21,408 nucleotides of DNA, from assembly GCA_041695045.1 (NCBI GenBank), contig JBGFRR010000101.1:1-21408 (forward strand), given 5' to 3'. This DNA comes from JBGFRR01 sp041695045 (GTDB taxonomy: Bacteria > Bacteroidota > Ignavibacteria > UBA10030). The notes beneath the pieces are model-generated. The model saw only the letters and a program-made list of their open reading frames with translations. It did not search any database and was not told the DNA's origin. The position numbers were made by a program, and so were the translations under genes. This document shows, one piece after another, positions 15,407 through 21,408 of this stretch (positions are counted from its first letter, which is position 1; each line of letters begins with the position of its first letter).

Positions 15407-15916
15407 TCAGTTTTGTATGAATTCAAGGACAGCTTCCATCCGTTTTGGCGCAGGAATATCAAATCCATCGTAGAGCAACAAGCTCTCATCTGGCTGGCGC
15501 TTTGCTCCTAAAAAGAGGCCCATCGAAAACCTCTTGTCCGTTTTCACTAGTTGCTCCCATAACGTATCGCTACATGATGAAAATTTCACTCCTTTCCTCC
15601 CATACATTGCGTTCAACATCTTGATCTGACTGAAATCACCCGCAACCACGATGAAGTTCCAATTGCCATCAACTTTGTCGTCGATACTCTCAAGTCTCTC
15701 AGCAAGACGAGTACGGGATACATCTGACGAGATCAAGAAAAACCTCTCAGATTGCACGCCCGCTTCTTCTGCAATCTTTTGCACAATCTCTTCCCCTTTC
15801 GAATGGCCTTTCACGGGTTTGTCCGACAAATCTACGCAGCTATGACTAAATAAGAGTGACGCTATCAGCCAAAGGGCAAGACTGGCTCTTACTCGAAAAT
15901 GTATTTTACTGGGCAA
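15407..15916 (-). CDS. Unknown lipoprotein, possibly redoxin-like without C-x-x-C (cassette B)
   Basis: I do not recognise this protein. With the TTG start at 15916 it has 169 residues and a good lipoprotein signal (ASLALWLIASLLFSHSC, Cys27). That TTG overlaps the stop of the propeller gene and has GGGAGA 9 nt upstream. An ATG at 15976 would add 20 residues, overlap the previous gene by 71 bases and bury the signal. The mature part alternates helices and strands (WNFIVVAGDFSQIKMLN, GLFLGAKRQPDESLLLYDG), somewhat like a thioredoxin fold, but the only later cysteine is in SSCSD and there is no C-x-x-C. It may be a non-catalytic partner of the redoxin encoded directly downstream. Confidence 0.65.
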   Translation of the reverse strand: MPSKIHFRVRASLALWLIASLLFSHSCVDLSDKPVKGHSKGEEIVQKIAEEAGVQSERFFLISSDVSRTRLAERLESIDDKVDGNWNFIVVAGDFSQIKMLNAMYGRKGVKFSSCSDTLWEQLVKTDKRFSMGLFLGAKRQPDESLLLYDGFDIPAPKRMEAVLEFIQN

Positions 15917-16943
15917 ACTGGTAGGTCTCCCACGTGATTCGGTAAGGGTATCGATCCCCGGATTGAGTTGTATCAACTTCCCATCGTGCTAATAGACTAT
16001 CCTCTGCGTGCCATACAAATGGGGAGACATTGAAATGGGTCAGTTCTTTCCCTGCATATGTGTATAACCTAATCTTCGAAGTTTCCTTTGTGGGGAATTT
16101 GCCAAACTTCGGCACTACGGTATACAAGGTTATTCCTTTATTCGTGAGGAATAAATCATCCACCATCTCAATTTGCTCCAGAAACTTGGCCTGCGTTTGT
16201 AAATCAGTAACGTTCCTAAGATCTGTCTGCTCAGGATAATCTAACTCCAGTTTGAACGATTCAATTTTATTCTTCCTGAGATCATAGATCCATATCCGTG
16301 GAGAAAAGGGCCATATTACATATAAAAATTCGCCCTTCGCCTTCATTCGTACAGTTGCTGCCGGTGAATACGCAAACACAATCTTGTCGGAGCCAAGATC
16401 TGAGTAGCGAAAATTCAATTCAGTTAGTTTGTTATCGTTGTCCAATTGATAGAGCAAGCATTTTTCGGGTTCGGGCTCCCCCGTGTAAGTGGAGTATCCA
16501 AAATAAAACGTCCCATTCGCTCTGAGAAAGCCATGGAATTGAGTCAAGTTTGTATTTACTACTTCATCATATACTTCGTCTGTTTCTAGTGAGTATTCAA
16601 TGATTTTCCCGGAACGTCGATCAAAGACAAAGACAGTATCTCCGATTGCTTGGAAGTACCACATGGAAGCATACTCTCCCGGACCTTTTCCCTTTTTTCC
16701 AACAACTTTTGCGAATCGATAATTGACGAACAGTTGAAGTTGTGAGCTCCTGTCCGTCACTAGGATTGAATCATGTCCAATCCAGATCATCTTAGCAATT
16801 TCAGAAAGAGGAGGACCATCGTCTATCAAAGGAACGCTTCCTGCGTGTGGTATATTTTCCACGGGTTGTTTGGGTTGTTTTTTCTGCTGGCAGGAACAAA
16901 GACATATGATCCCCGCACATGCGAACATGAGAGCCGTTCTCAT
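15906..16943 (-). CDS. 6-bladed beta-propeller lipoprotein (cassette B)
   Basis: The 345-residue protein has a short lipoprotein signal ending CLCSC (Cys18) followed by a Lys/Gln-rich tether, then propeller blades. The motif VVGKKGKGPGEYASM (about residues 80-94) is the characteristic GPGE signature of 6-bladed propeller proteins and matches the one in cassette A and the similar GPGPAEF of cassette C. Blade-like strands such as TVFVFDRRSGKIIEYS and RIWIYDLRKNKIESF follow. It is expected to be anchored in a membrane, binding an unknown partner. An internal promoter and a hairpin lie between it and the Cys-rich peptide gene 184 bp upstream. Its end overlaps the start of the next lipoprotein gene, indicating coupled translation. 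Confidence 0.85.
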   Translation of the reverse strand: MRTALMFACAGIICLCSCQQKKQPKQPVENIPHAGSVPLIDDGPPLSEIAKMIWIGHDSILVTDRSSQLQLFVNYRFAKVVGKKGKGPGEYASMWYFQAIGDTVFVFDRRSGKIIEYSLETDEVYDEVVNTNLTQFHGFLRANGTFYFGYSTYTGEPEPEKCLLYQLDNDNKLTELNFRYSDLGSDKIVFAYSPAATVRMKAKGEFLYVIWPFSPRIWIYDLRKNKIESFKLELDYPEQTDLRNVTDLQTQAKFLEQIEMVDDLFLTNKGITLYTVVPKFGKFPTKETSKIRLYTYAGKELTHFNVSPFVWHAEDSLLARWEVDTTQSGDRYPYRITWETYQFAQ

Positions 16944-16973
16944 ACAAAGACTTGCCTGGGGTTCTTAAGGTGT

Positions 16974-17002
16974 TTTATACAATATGTATCGAGAGAAAAC
17001 AA
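16974..17002 (-). promoter_or_regulatory. Possible internal promoter before the cassette B propeller gene
   Basis: Minus-strand TTGTTT (17002-16997), a 17-bp spacer and TATAAA (16979-16974) form a plausible sigma70-type promoter 31 bp upstream of the propeller start codon. It would allow the lipoproteins to be expressed separately from the peptide. Confidence 0.4.
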
Positions 17003-17012
17003 TTGACAGCCT

Positions 17013-17053
17013 GACGCCGAAGGAGTCTTTTGGCAATTCCTTCCCTCGGCGTC
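17013..17053 (-). terminator. Hairpin after the cassette B Cys-rich peptide gene
   Basis: Perfect arms GACGCCGA (17013-17020) and TCGGCGTC (17046-17053) continue as a partial stem (AGGAG / CCTTCCC). It lies 75 bp after the peptide stop and 70 bp before the propeller gene. A T-rich stretch appears only about 10 bases later on the minus strand, so termination would be partial at best; an attenuator or mRNA-end stabiliser is also possible. Confidence 0.4.
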
Positions 17054-17127
17054 ACGAATAGTTGAAATGCTCATGCTAAGAGGCAATTACCTCCAGCGGA
17101 CCGGATCCTCGGAACATGAACGAACGG

Positions 17128-17442
17128 CTATAACTGGCTCCAATTGGGGCAGACGCCGCAGCCTCTTGACGTGTAATCGTAGGCATAGACCCACCCCCCG
17201 TTGATGTAGCACACCCTGCAGCAGTCGTTGTGACCGCAACTCGCAACACATCGTTCACCAGGGCTTTGCGTCGCCACGGCGCTCGGCACAAACGCCGAAA
17301 GCCTCAACCCCAGCAGGCTGATATCACCAGCACCGCCGTCATCAAACGCAAGCTGGATATTGAAAAGCATGAGAAACACAAACAGCATGGTCGCAAGGAT
17401 TCTCACGCCCTTGACACCTGCGCGTTTTATTTGTGCTGACAT
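17128..17442 (-). CDS. NVEALA-like Cys-rich exported peptide, seven cysteines (cassette B)
   Basis: The 104-residue precursor has a basic start, a hydrophobic segment (residues 14-31), then a leader DISLLGLRLSAFVPSAVA57 that strongly recalls the Leu-rich leader and '...NVEALA' end of Bacteroidota NVEALA peptides. After the AxA site comes a 47-residue part with Cys65, 69, 74, 75, 78, 95 and 98, ending PNWSQL. The similarity is by pattern and no search was made. AAGGAGG lies just before ATG 17442. The gene starts 27 bp after the O-antigen-ligase-like gene, so the two are co-transcribed. The peptide is probably exported, processed and disulfide-bonded; redoxin genes downstream fit this. Its biological target is unknown. 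Confidence 0.78.
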   Translation of the reverse strand: MSAQIKRAGVKGVRILATMLFVFLMLFNIQLAFDDGGAGDISLLGLRLSAFVPSAVATQSPGERCVASCGHNDCCRVCYINGGWVYAYDYTSRGCGVCPNWSQL

Positions 17443-17469
17443 GATGGCCTCCTTTGTGATTGTGAATGA

Positions 17470-19380
17470 TTAGTGGGTCCTTGCAGATTGTAAGAACCTT
17501 TGCATCTCAGCCTTCATTTCATTCGCTGCCGTCGTCTGTACTTTTTCTTTTGCCCGCACTATGGCTTCAGCCGTGCGCAATGCATCCACTTCTTTGCCAT
17601 TCTTTTGATACATTTTCGCCAGTAGATACTGCGGGTAAAGTTTGTGTGGAATCATATATGAAGCATGTGCATAATGCTTCTCTGCGGAAGAAAAATCACC
17701 GACAGTCTCATAACTCTGTCCAAGCGAGATCCATAAATTTGGATCGTTAAATCGCTGCTTTGCGTCCTCGAGCATCCGGATCGCTCCCGCATGCTCTCCC
17801 GCCAACACCAGTACCGCACCACGCATGAATAGGAATTTGCCGTTCTCTCGCAACCGGTCTTTGAGAGATTCGTAGGCGGAGATCGCTCCCCGCCAATCGA
17901 GCCGCTGCGATCGGCGAAATCCATCGTTCCATTCAATGTACGCCTGACGGCAATCGATCACCCAGACTGCCGCAATCAGCGCGGATATCATGCCAGCAAC
18001 GCCTAACGGCTTCAACCAATTCGGACTAAGATCGAGTTGAAAGAGGTCTTCGTAGTGTCCCAAGATTGATATCAACGACAACAAGAAGACAAAGTTTATC
18101 GCCGTCGGTAATATGTGGAGGGGAAAAGAGAAGAGCGATGAAACGAGAATCGCAACAAGCGAGGCACGCGCACTCGCTATCAACGCTGCTCTACAAACAC
18201 CGGTTGACCGGGCCTGCCCCGAATTATCCGGGATCTGCGTCGTCCTCAATGCACCTAAGGCAGTAACAACAATCATCAGGGCAAGCATCAGACCAACGAC
18301 TCCTGTCTCGGCAAGTACTTGCAGATACTCGTTGTGGGCATGCTTCACGTTGCCCGCAAGTTGTTCCTCGTAGGGAGCTCCATTGCCACTCGTGAAATAC
18401 GTTGCTTGCGCGTTACCATACTCTACTTGGTATCGGTCAAACCCGACTCCGAAGAGAGGGGATTCCTTAATCATGTTGAACGTGATCTTCCAGATCAAAA
18501 GCCTCCCCTCCGCGGACTCCGGTTTCAAGGCGTACAAACCTGCAATTCCGGAAACGATAATCACAACGCCGCAAATAGCGCCCGCGAGAAGAAGCCGCTT
18601 CGACCGAAAGTATTGCTTTATCTTCTCTCTGATTTCGTATTTGTGCAAAAAGACCACAATGATTCCGGCAAGAACAGCTAACCACGAGCTTCGTATCATC
18701 GTCGCCGGAAGCACAAGCAAACCAGAAAGGAACGTCGCTGCACCAAGATATTTCAAACGGCGATTTTCCCAGGCTTGACGAGAAAGTAAGAAATACAGCC
18801 CAAATGCAAACGGCATCACTGATGCCAAGTACCCCGCATAAGCATCCGGATTCTCAAAAGAACCCCGAAGCTTGAAAGAGCCTGATGCCTGGAGCTGATT
18901 AGGGCCATGCAGCTGCAACATGCCATACATTGCTTGCAGCAATGCACCCACAAGGAACGCGGTTGCTAGCACATGAAGTGTTGTAACTTTGCTGGCGGAA
19001 TCATCGAACTGATCCGCGTCCCGTCCGAGAAAAAACCTGAAAAGGAAATACAGACAAATCATCATGGAGAAGAGACCAACGTCCGACAACGCAGCATAAG
19101 GGGTGAAAAGCGTTCGCAACGCGGAATACATCCAGAAAGAGATTATCCCAAGGTCCAACCAGTTGATGGTGACTGACAACCCGGCACGATAAAGAATAAG
19201 TCTTAATGAGAGAGAAACAATGGAAGCAGTCAACAAAGCCGCGAAAGCGAGACCCTTTGCGGTCGTAATGCCGTCCATCAATTCATTCGATACTGCAAAG
19301 GGTACCAAAAACAGAAGAGCCAAAGGGAGAAGCCGCACTCCCCTGCCAATCTCTAGAAGGACTTGCGTCGTGAGTGTCAT
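17470..19380 (-). CDS. O-antigen ligase/polymerase-family membrane protein with C-terminal TPR repeats
   Basis: The 636-residue protein has about ten transmembrane helices over residues 15-460. It carries the Wzy/WaaL/PglL hallmarks: RGSFENPDAYAGYL (172-185), EGRLLIWKITFNMIKESPLFGVG (291-313) and HAHNEYLQVLAETG (347-360) in the large periplasmic loop. A soluble C-terminal part (about 490-630) has TPR-like helices (LWISLGQSYETVGDFSSAEKHY). Family members transfer lipid-linked glycans to lipid A, to another glycan, or to proteins. Here it is the first gene after the iterons and lies 27 bp before a Cys-rich exported peptide, with no glycosyltransferase or flippase gene nearby. This raises, but does not prove, a role in modifying that peptide. 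No strong ribosome binding site precedes ATG 19380. Confidence 0.88.
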   Translation of the reverse strand: MTLTTQVLLEIGRGVRLLPLALLFLVPFAVSNELMDGITTAKGLAFAALLTASIVSLSLRLILYRAGLSVTINWLDLGIISFWMYSALRTLFTPYAALSDVGLFSMMICLYFLFRFFLGRDADQFDDSASKVTTLHVLATAFLVGALLQAMYGMLQLHGPNQLQASGSFKLRGSFENPDAYAGYLASVMPFAFGLYFLLSRQAWENRRLKYLGAATFLSGLLVLPATMIRSSWLAVLAGIIVVFLHKYEIREKIKQYFRSKRLLLAGAICGVVIIVSGIAGLYALKPESAEGRLLIWKITFNMIKESPLFGVGFDRYQVEYGNAQATYFTSGNGAPYEEQLAGNVKHAHNEYLQVLAETGVVGLMLALMIVVTALGALRTTQIPDNSGQARSTGVCRAALIASARASLVAILVSSLFSFPLHILPTAINFVFLLSLISILGHYEDLFQLDLSPNWLKPLGVAGMISALIAAVWVIDCRQAYIEWNDGFRRSQRLDWRGAISAYESLKDRLRENGKFLFMRGAVLVLAGEHAGAIRMLEDAKQRFNDPNLWISLGQSYETVGDFSSAEKHYAHASYMIPHKLYPQYLLAKMYQKNGKEVDALRTAEAIVRAKEKVQTTAANEMKAEMQRFLQSARTH

Positions 19381-19443
19381 GTGCCGTTCTCGGTGAGGCC
19401 GCCAAGAAGATGTGCTGTCTGCGCGTCAAACGCAACAAAATTC

Positions 19444-19495
19444 GATTGACTCTTTCGGTTGACTAAATCGGTTGACTCAAAAGGTTGACCAATCA
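19444..19495 (-). repeat. Four 13-bp iterons upstream of the cassette B operon
   Basis: Repeats start at exact 13-bp steps: 19444, 19457, 19470 and 19483. On the plus strand they read GATTGACTCTTTC, GGTTGACTAAATC, GGTTGACTCAAAA and GGTTGACCAATCA. The array sits between the AraC-type gene and the ligase gene, 63 bp from the ligase start. Copy number, period and position match the cassette A array, but the conserved core differs (GGTTGAC against GGTACTTT). A TTGACG on the minus strand at 19429-19424 could be the -35 box; no clear -10 is seen. Confidence 0.8.
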
Positions 19496-19553
19496 AACAG
19501 CATGAGAAATGTAGTTGTTACTATCCCGCGCCTTCGTATCCTTCAGCAGAAGC

Positions 19554-19916
19554 TTAATCACTTCCATCTTTCTCCCCCCCCCCCCAAAAAAAACCACCGT
19601 CTCTATTCACCTGTCGGAATTGCCCCATCGTCATTCCGGCCTCCTCCTTGAACACCCTTGCGCCGTAATCCATGCGGTAGCCAACCTCATAGCAGATCTC
19701 TTTGCACGAAAGATCGGAAACGCGCAGCAGTTGTTTCATCCGTTCTACCTTTTCTTGTCTGATGAATTCTCGTAAGGGAATCCTCCTTTTCATCTCAAAT
19801 GCCCGGTTGATCGTCTGACTTGCTCTCCCAAAGTGCCGTGCCACGTCGCTCGTGCTGTGCACATTCTTGAGGTTCTCTGTAACGAATTTCACAACCTCGT
19901 CGATCTTGATCGGCAT
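19554..19916 (-). CDS. Stand-alone AraC-type HTH regulator (cassette B)
   Basis: The 120-residue protein is just an AraC-family DNA-binding domain: first HTH DVARHFGRASQTINRAF (about residues 24-40), linker helix with KVERMKQLLR, second HTH LSCKEICYEVGYRMDYGARVFKEEAG. It is a paralogue of the cassette A regulator, sharing DVARH, CKEIC and the start context. The start at ATG 19916 is set by AAGGAGGAGG 5 nt upstream. It likely activates or represses the ligase-peptide operon through the 13-bp iterons 58 bp downstream. The last residues (GGFFWGGGEKDGSD) are encoded by a T8-G12 homopolymer run, unlike the paralogue, so the C-terminus may be variable or the run may be a sequencing problem. Confidence 0.87.
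   Translation of the reverse strand: MPIKIDEVVKFVTENLKNVHSTSDVARHFGRASQTINRAFEMKRRIPLREFIRQEKVERMKQLLRVSDLSCKEICYEVGYRMDYGARVFKEEAGMTMGQFRQVNRDGGFFWGGGEKDGSD
19574..19593. repeat. C12-A8 homopolymer tract inside the HTH gene
   Basis: Twelve C (19574-19585) followed by eight A (19586-19593) on the plus strand lie in the last 15 codons of the regulator. A length change of one base would replace the final residues and move the stop a few codons, without touching the DNA-binding domain. Such tracts slip readily in replication and in sequencing. Confidence 0.8.
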
Positions 19917-20102
19917 AGAACCTCCTCCTTGTGTTCTTCTGCTTTTCCACTGCATCCTATGTTAAAGTCCTGCAAGGTCTTCCTGTGTGGCGCTCTTTAT
20001 TCGTTTACATTCTTATTGCATCTCCCATTTTCCCCCGAGGGGGTCACTTCGCGACATTTTCCATTATCCTTATCCTCTCATCATGCGCCAGCGTGTTGAG
20101 AG

Positions 20103-20137
20103 AAGTTTCAAGTGCCAAGTTTCAAGTTCAAAGTTGA
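20103..20137. repeat. Five heptamer repeats AAGTTYC-like
   Basis: Consecutive 7-mers AAGTTTC, AAGTGCC, AAGTTTC, AAGTTCA and AAGTTGA occupy 20103-20137, in the gap between the cassette B regulator and the broken DsbA-like gene. Similar heptamer runs occur between genes in many FCB genomes. No function is known to me. Confidence 0.6.
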
Positions 20138-20202
20138 GATCTGGCGCCTTCATTGACGCGGATTATTCCTTGGACCGTCCCATGTCAATCCTCACCTTGG
20201 CG

Positions 20203-20415
20203 TCATGGGCAAGCGTATAATATCCTTGCCTCTTTCGGTCCTAGCCAATGGCCGTGTCCTAATAATTCTTTCCAATTCTCGACCCTACTTGTTTGGACGG
20301 GCGGTCTGTTGCCAAACTCCTTACAGAGTAGCAAACCAGTGACGGTCAGTGCGCACAGCACTAAGATACCGCTAAAAATATTGTTGAGTGTGCTACGAGC
20401 GCGGTCAGAAATCAT
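20203..20415 (-). pseudogene. Truncated DsbA/thioredoxin-like protein (cassette C)
   Basis: The 70-residue ORF has a transmembrane segment (about residues 14-31) and then VENWKELLGHGHWLGPKEARIL. This resembles the lead-in of membrane-anchored DsbA-like proteins, where 'W..L...GH.lG...A.v.ivefsD..CP.C' follows. It stops after YACP, before any C-x-x-C strand or domain, so the catalytic part is lost. A nearby frame (+1) continues only 17 codons. It starts inside the propeller stop codon (ATGA overlap), showing it was once a translationally coupled cassette member. Downstream are heptamer repeats and the regulator of cassette B. Family call is by pattern and moderately sure. Confidence 0.6.
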
Positions 20416-21408
20416 GGCTGATTCTTTTCGATCACTCGGTAACGAACAGCAGATTGGAGGCCATCCCGTGTGGTTTGAATGCCATAAGCGTAGCCATTTT
20501 TCACCAGCTTAAGCATCACCTCGTTGGTAAGTATCAGATCGGCCATAAGTTTGCCTTCTCTGTTAAAGACCAGCCACTTGTAATGTTGTCGATCGTCGGT
20601 GTTAACGGCAACCCAAATGCGTTCCTGATCATCAACGACAAAGTCCTCGAAAGCCGGCAGGTATTCCGGAACAGGGCTTCTCGATCGTTTTATCTTTTCC
20701 ATGGTGAGAGAACGGTCAGGCCATTGCTGAAGCTCTCGTGTCCACATTTCTGACGTGAGTTTGATACGCTTAACAGGGTACTGTATCTTCCCGATCATCC
20801 TGCCTGACACATCAACAATAGAGATCGACAAATCATCTGTATGACCGTAGTAGATATGGCCGCTGGGACCGAGGTAAATTACGGGGCGACTAGCAAATGG
20901 CATGAGACTAACTCTAAATCCCCGGCCTTCGAGCACTAGCCACTGTCGATCCGGAACCTGCACGACGGGCTTCTGGCCAATTAACCTGCCGATGCTGTCA
21001 ACTTGAAAAAGCCTGAAATATCTGGTTGCGTGTAAGGTTGCTGGAGAAAAAGGGATGCTATATCCTATGAACAGCTGATTCTTTGGTGTCGCCCAAAGTC
21101 CAGAATGACCATTCTTGATTGAACCAGTCATCGAAGGTGCCTCGCCCTGCGGGCCGCCTAGCACAGTAAACGTCCGTACCGGAGTTTGAAATTCGTCGCT
21201 CCGAAAAAGCGTGACCCTTCTGAGATTACCGTCAAGAACGTAAAGCCAGTCTTCTGGGGTGAGCTGCGAACCACCAATTTGTGCAAACTCAGCCGGACCT
21301 GGACCCCTCCGCCCGATTGCTCGGAGATACTCACCTGTAGCTGAGTAAAGATGGATCTTGGCATTTACGACATCCCCTATATAAATCCGTCCGCGCTTGT
21401 CTACATTA
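20412..21408 (-). CDS. 6-bladed beta-propeller protein, 5' end outside window (cassette C)
   Basis: The minus-strand frame is open from the stop at 20412 to the window edge, so the N-terminus is not visible; the ATG at 21164 is internal. The first visible residues (GRIYIGDVVNAKIHLYSATG then RAIGRRGPGPAEF) contain the GxGPGE-type signature of this propeller family, as in cassettes A and B. Later blades include IYYGHTDDLSISIVDVSGRMIG and RIWVAVNTDD. It should be a periplasmic or membrane-anchored binding protein; whether it has a lipobox cannot be seen. It overlaps the truncated DsbA-like gene by four bases, the same propeller-redoxin pairing as in the other cassettes. Confidence 0.85.
   Translation of the reverse strand, partial: NVDKRGRIYIGDVVNAKIHLYSATGEYLRAIGRRGPGPAEFAQIGGSQLTPEDWLYVLDGNLRRVTLFRSDEFQTPVRTFTVLGGPQGEAPSMTGSIKNGHSGLWATPKNQLFIGYSIPFSPATLHATRYFRLFQVDSIGRLIGQKPVVQVPDRQWLVLEGRGFRVSLMPFASRPVIYLGPSGHIYYGHTDDLSISIVDVSGRMIGKIQYPVKRIKLTSEMWTRELQQWPDRSLTMEKIKRSRSPVPEYLPAFEDFVVDDQERIWVAVNTDDRQHYKWLVFNREGKLMADLILTNEVMLKLVKNGYAYGIQTTRDGLQSAVRYRVIEKNQP

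Noticed and set aside
17076..17291. 71-residue minus-strand ORF
   Set aside because: It overlaps the Cys-rich peptide gene in another frame and has neither an export signal nor a good start.
18383..18778. 131-residue plus-strand ORF
   Set aside because: It is antisense to the ligase gene, which has a full set of family motifs.
20030..20046. CCCCCGAGGGGG palindrome as a terminator
   Set aside because: The loop would be too small and no T-tract follows on either strand.
21158..21364. 68-residue minus-strand ORF at the right end
   Set aside because: It lies out of frame within the propeller gene, whose own frame stays open to the window edge and contains the family's GPGPAEF motif.

Overview
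The window looks like chromosomal DNA of a member of the Fibrobacterota-Chlorobiota-Bacteroidota (FCB) superphylum or a neighbouring candidate phylum such as KSB1 or Calditrichota. This is inferred from a TonB-dependent receptor with an N-terminal carboxypeptidase-regulatory-like domain, several lipoproteins of the 6-bladed beta-propeller type, NVEALA-like short Cys-rich peptides, and intergenic repeats of the 'CACAAAG' and 'AAGTTYC' kinds. No rRNA, tRNA or CRISPR array was seen, so the placement is tentative.

Layout. 1-580: no convincing gene; an inverted-repeat element and a terminator. 582-1089: a Cys-rich peptide remnant (minus) abutting a small membrane-protein fragment (plus). 1170-5059 (plus): TetR regulator with a strong promoter, TonB-dependent receptor, short-chain dehydrogenase. 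5200-8520 (minus): full-length RND efflux pump. 8609-9461 (minus): DUF433 protein, small antitoxin and MazF-like toxin behind a near-consensus promoter. 9540-9867: RND 5' fragment carrying a palindromic insertion. 10337-13977 (minus), cassette A: stand-alone AraC-type HTH protein, four 13-bp iterons, promoter, secreted Cys-rich peptide, redoxin (CGIC), two beta-propeller proteins. 13991-14647: second RND 5' fragment, joined directly to the ribosome binding site of the cassette A regulator. 14748-19916 (minus), cassette B: paralogous HTH protein, four 13-bp iterons of different sequence, O-antigen-ligase/TPR protein, NVEALA-like Cys-rich peptide, beta-propeller lipoprotein, unknown lipoprotein, membrane-anchored redoxin (CSSC). 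20203-21408 (minus), cassette C: 3' part of a further beta-propeller gene overlapping a truncated DsbA-like gene.

The most interesting content is the recurring cassette. Each copy combines exported beta-propeller proteins and thioredoxin-fold proteins; the two complete copies add a short exported Cys-rich peptide and a small dedicated regulator, with a 13-bp four-fold repeat between the regulator gene and the genes it probably controls. My reading is an envelope system that exports and oxidises or reduces, and perhaps glycosylates, small Cys-rich peptides. The individual families are recognisable. The regulator-iteron pairing and the peptide function are inference. The three RND N-terminal copies act as direct repeats around the toxin-antitoxin module and cassette A, and show mosaic identity suggesting gene conversion.
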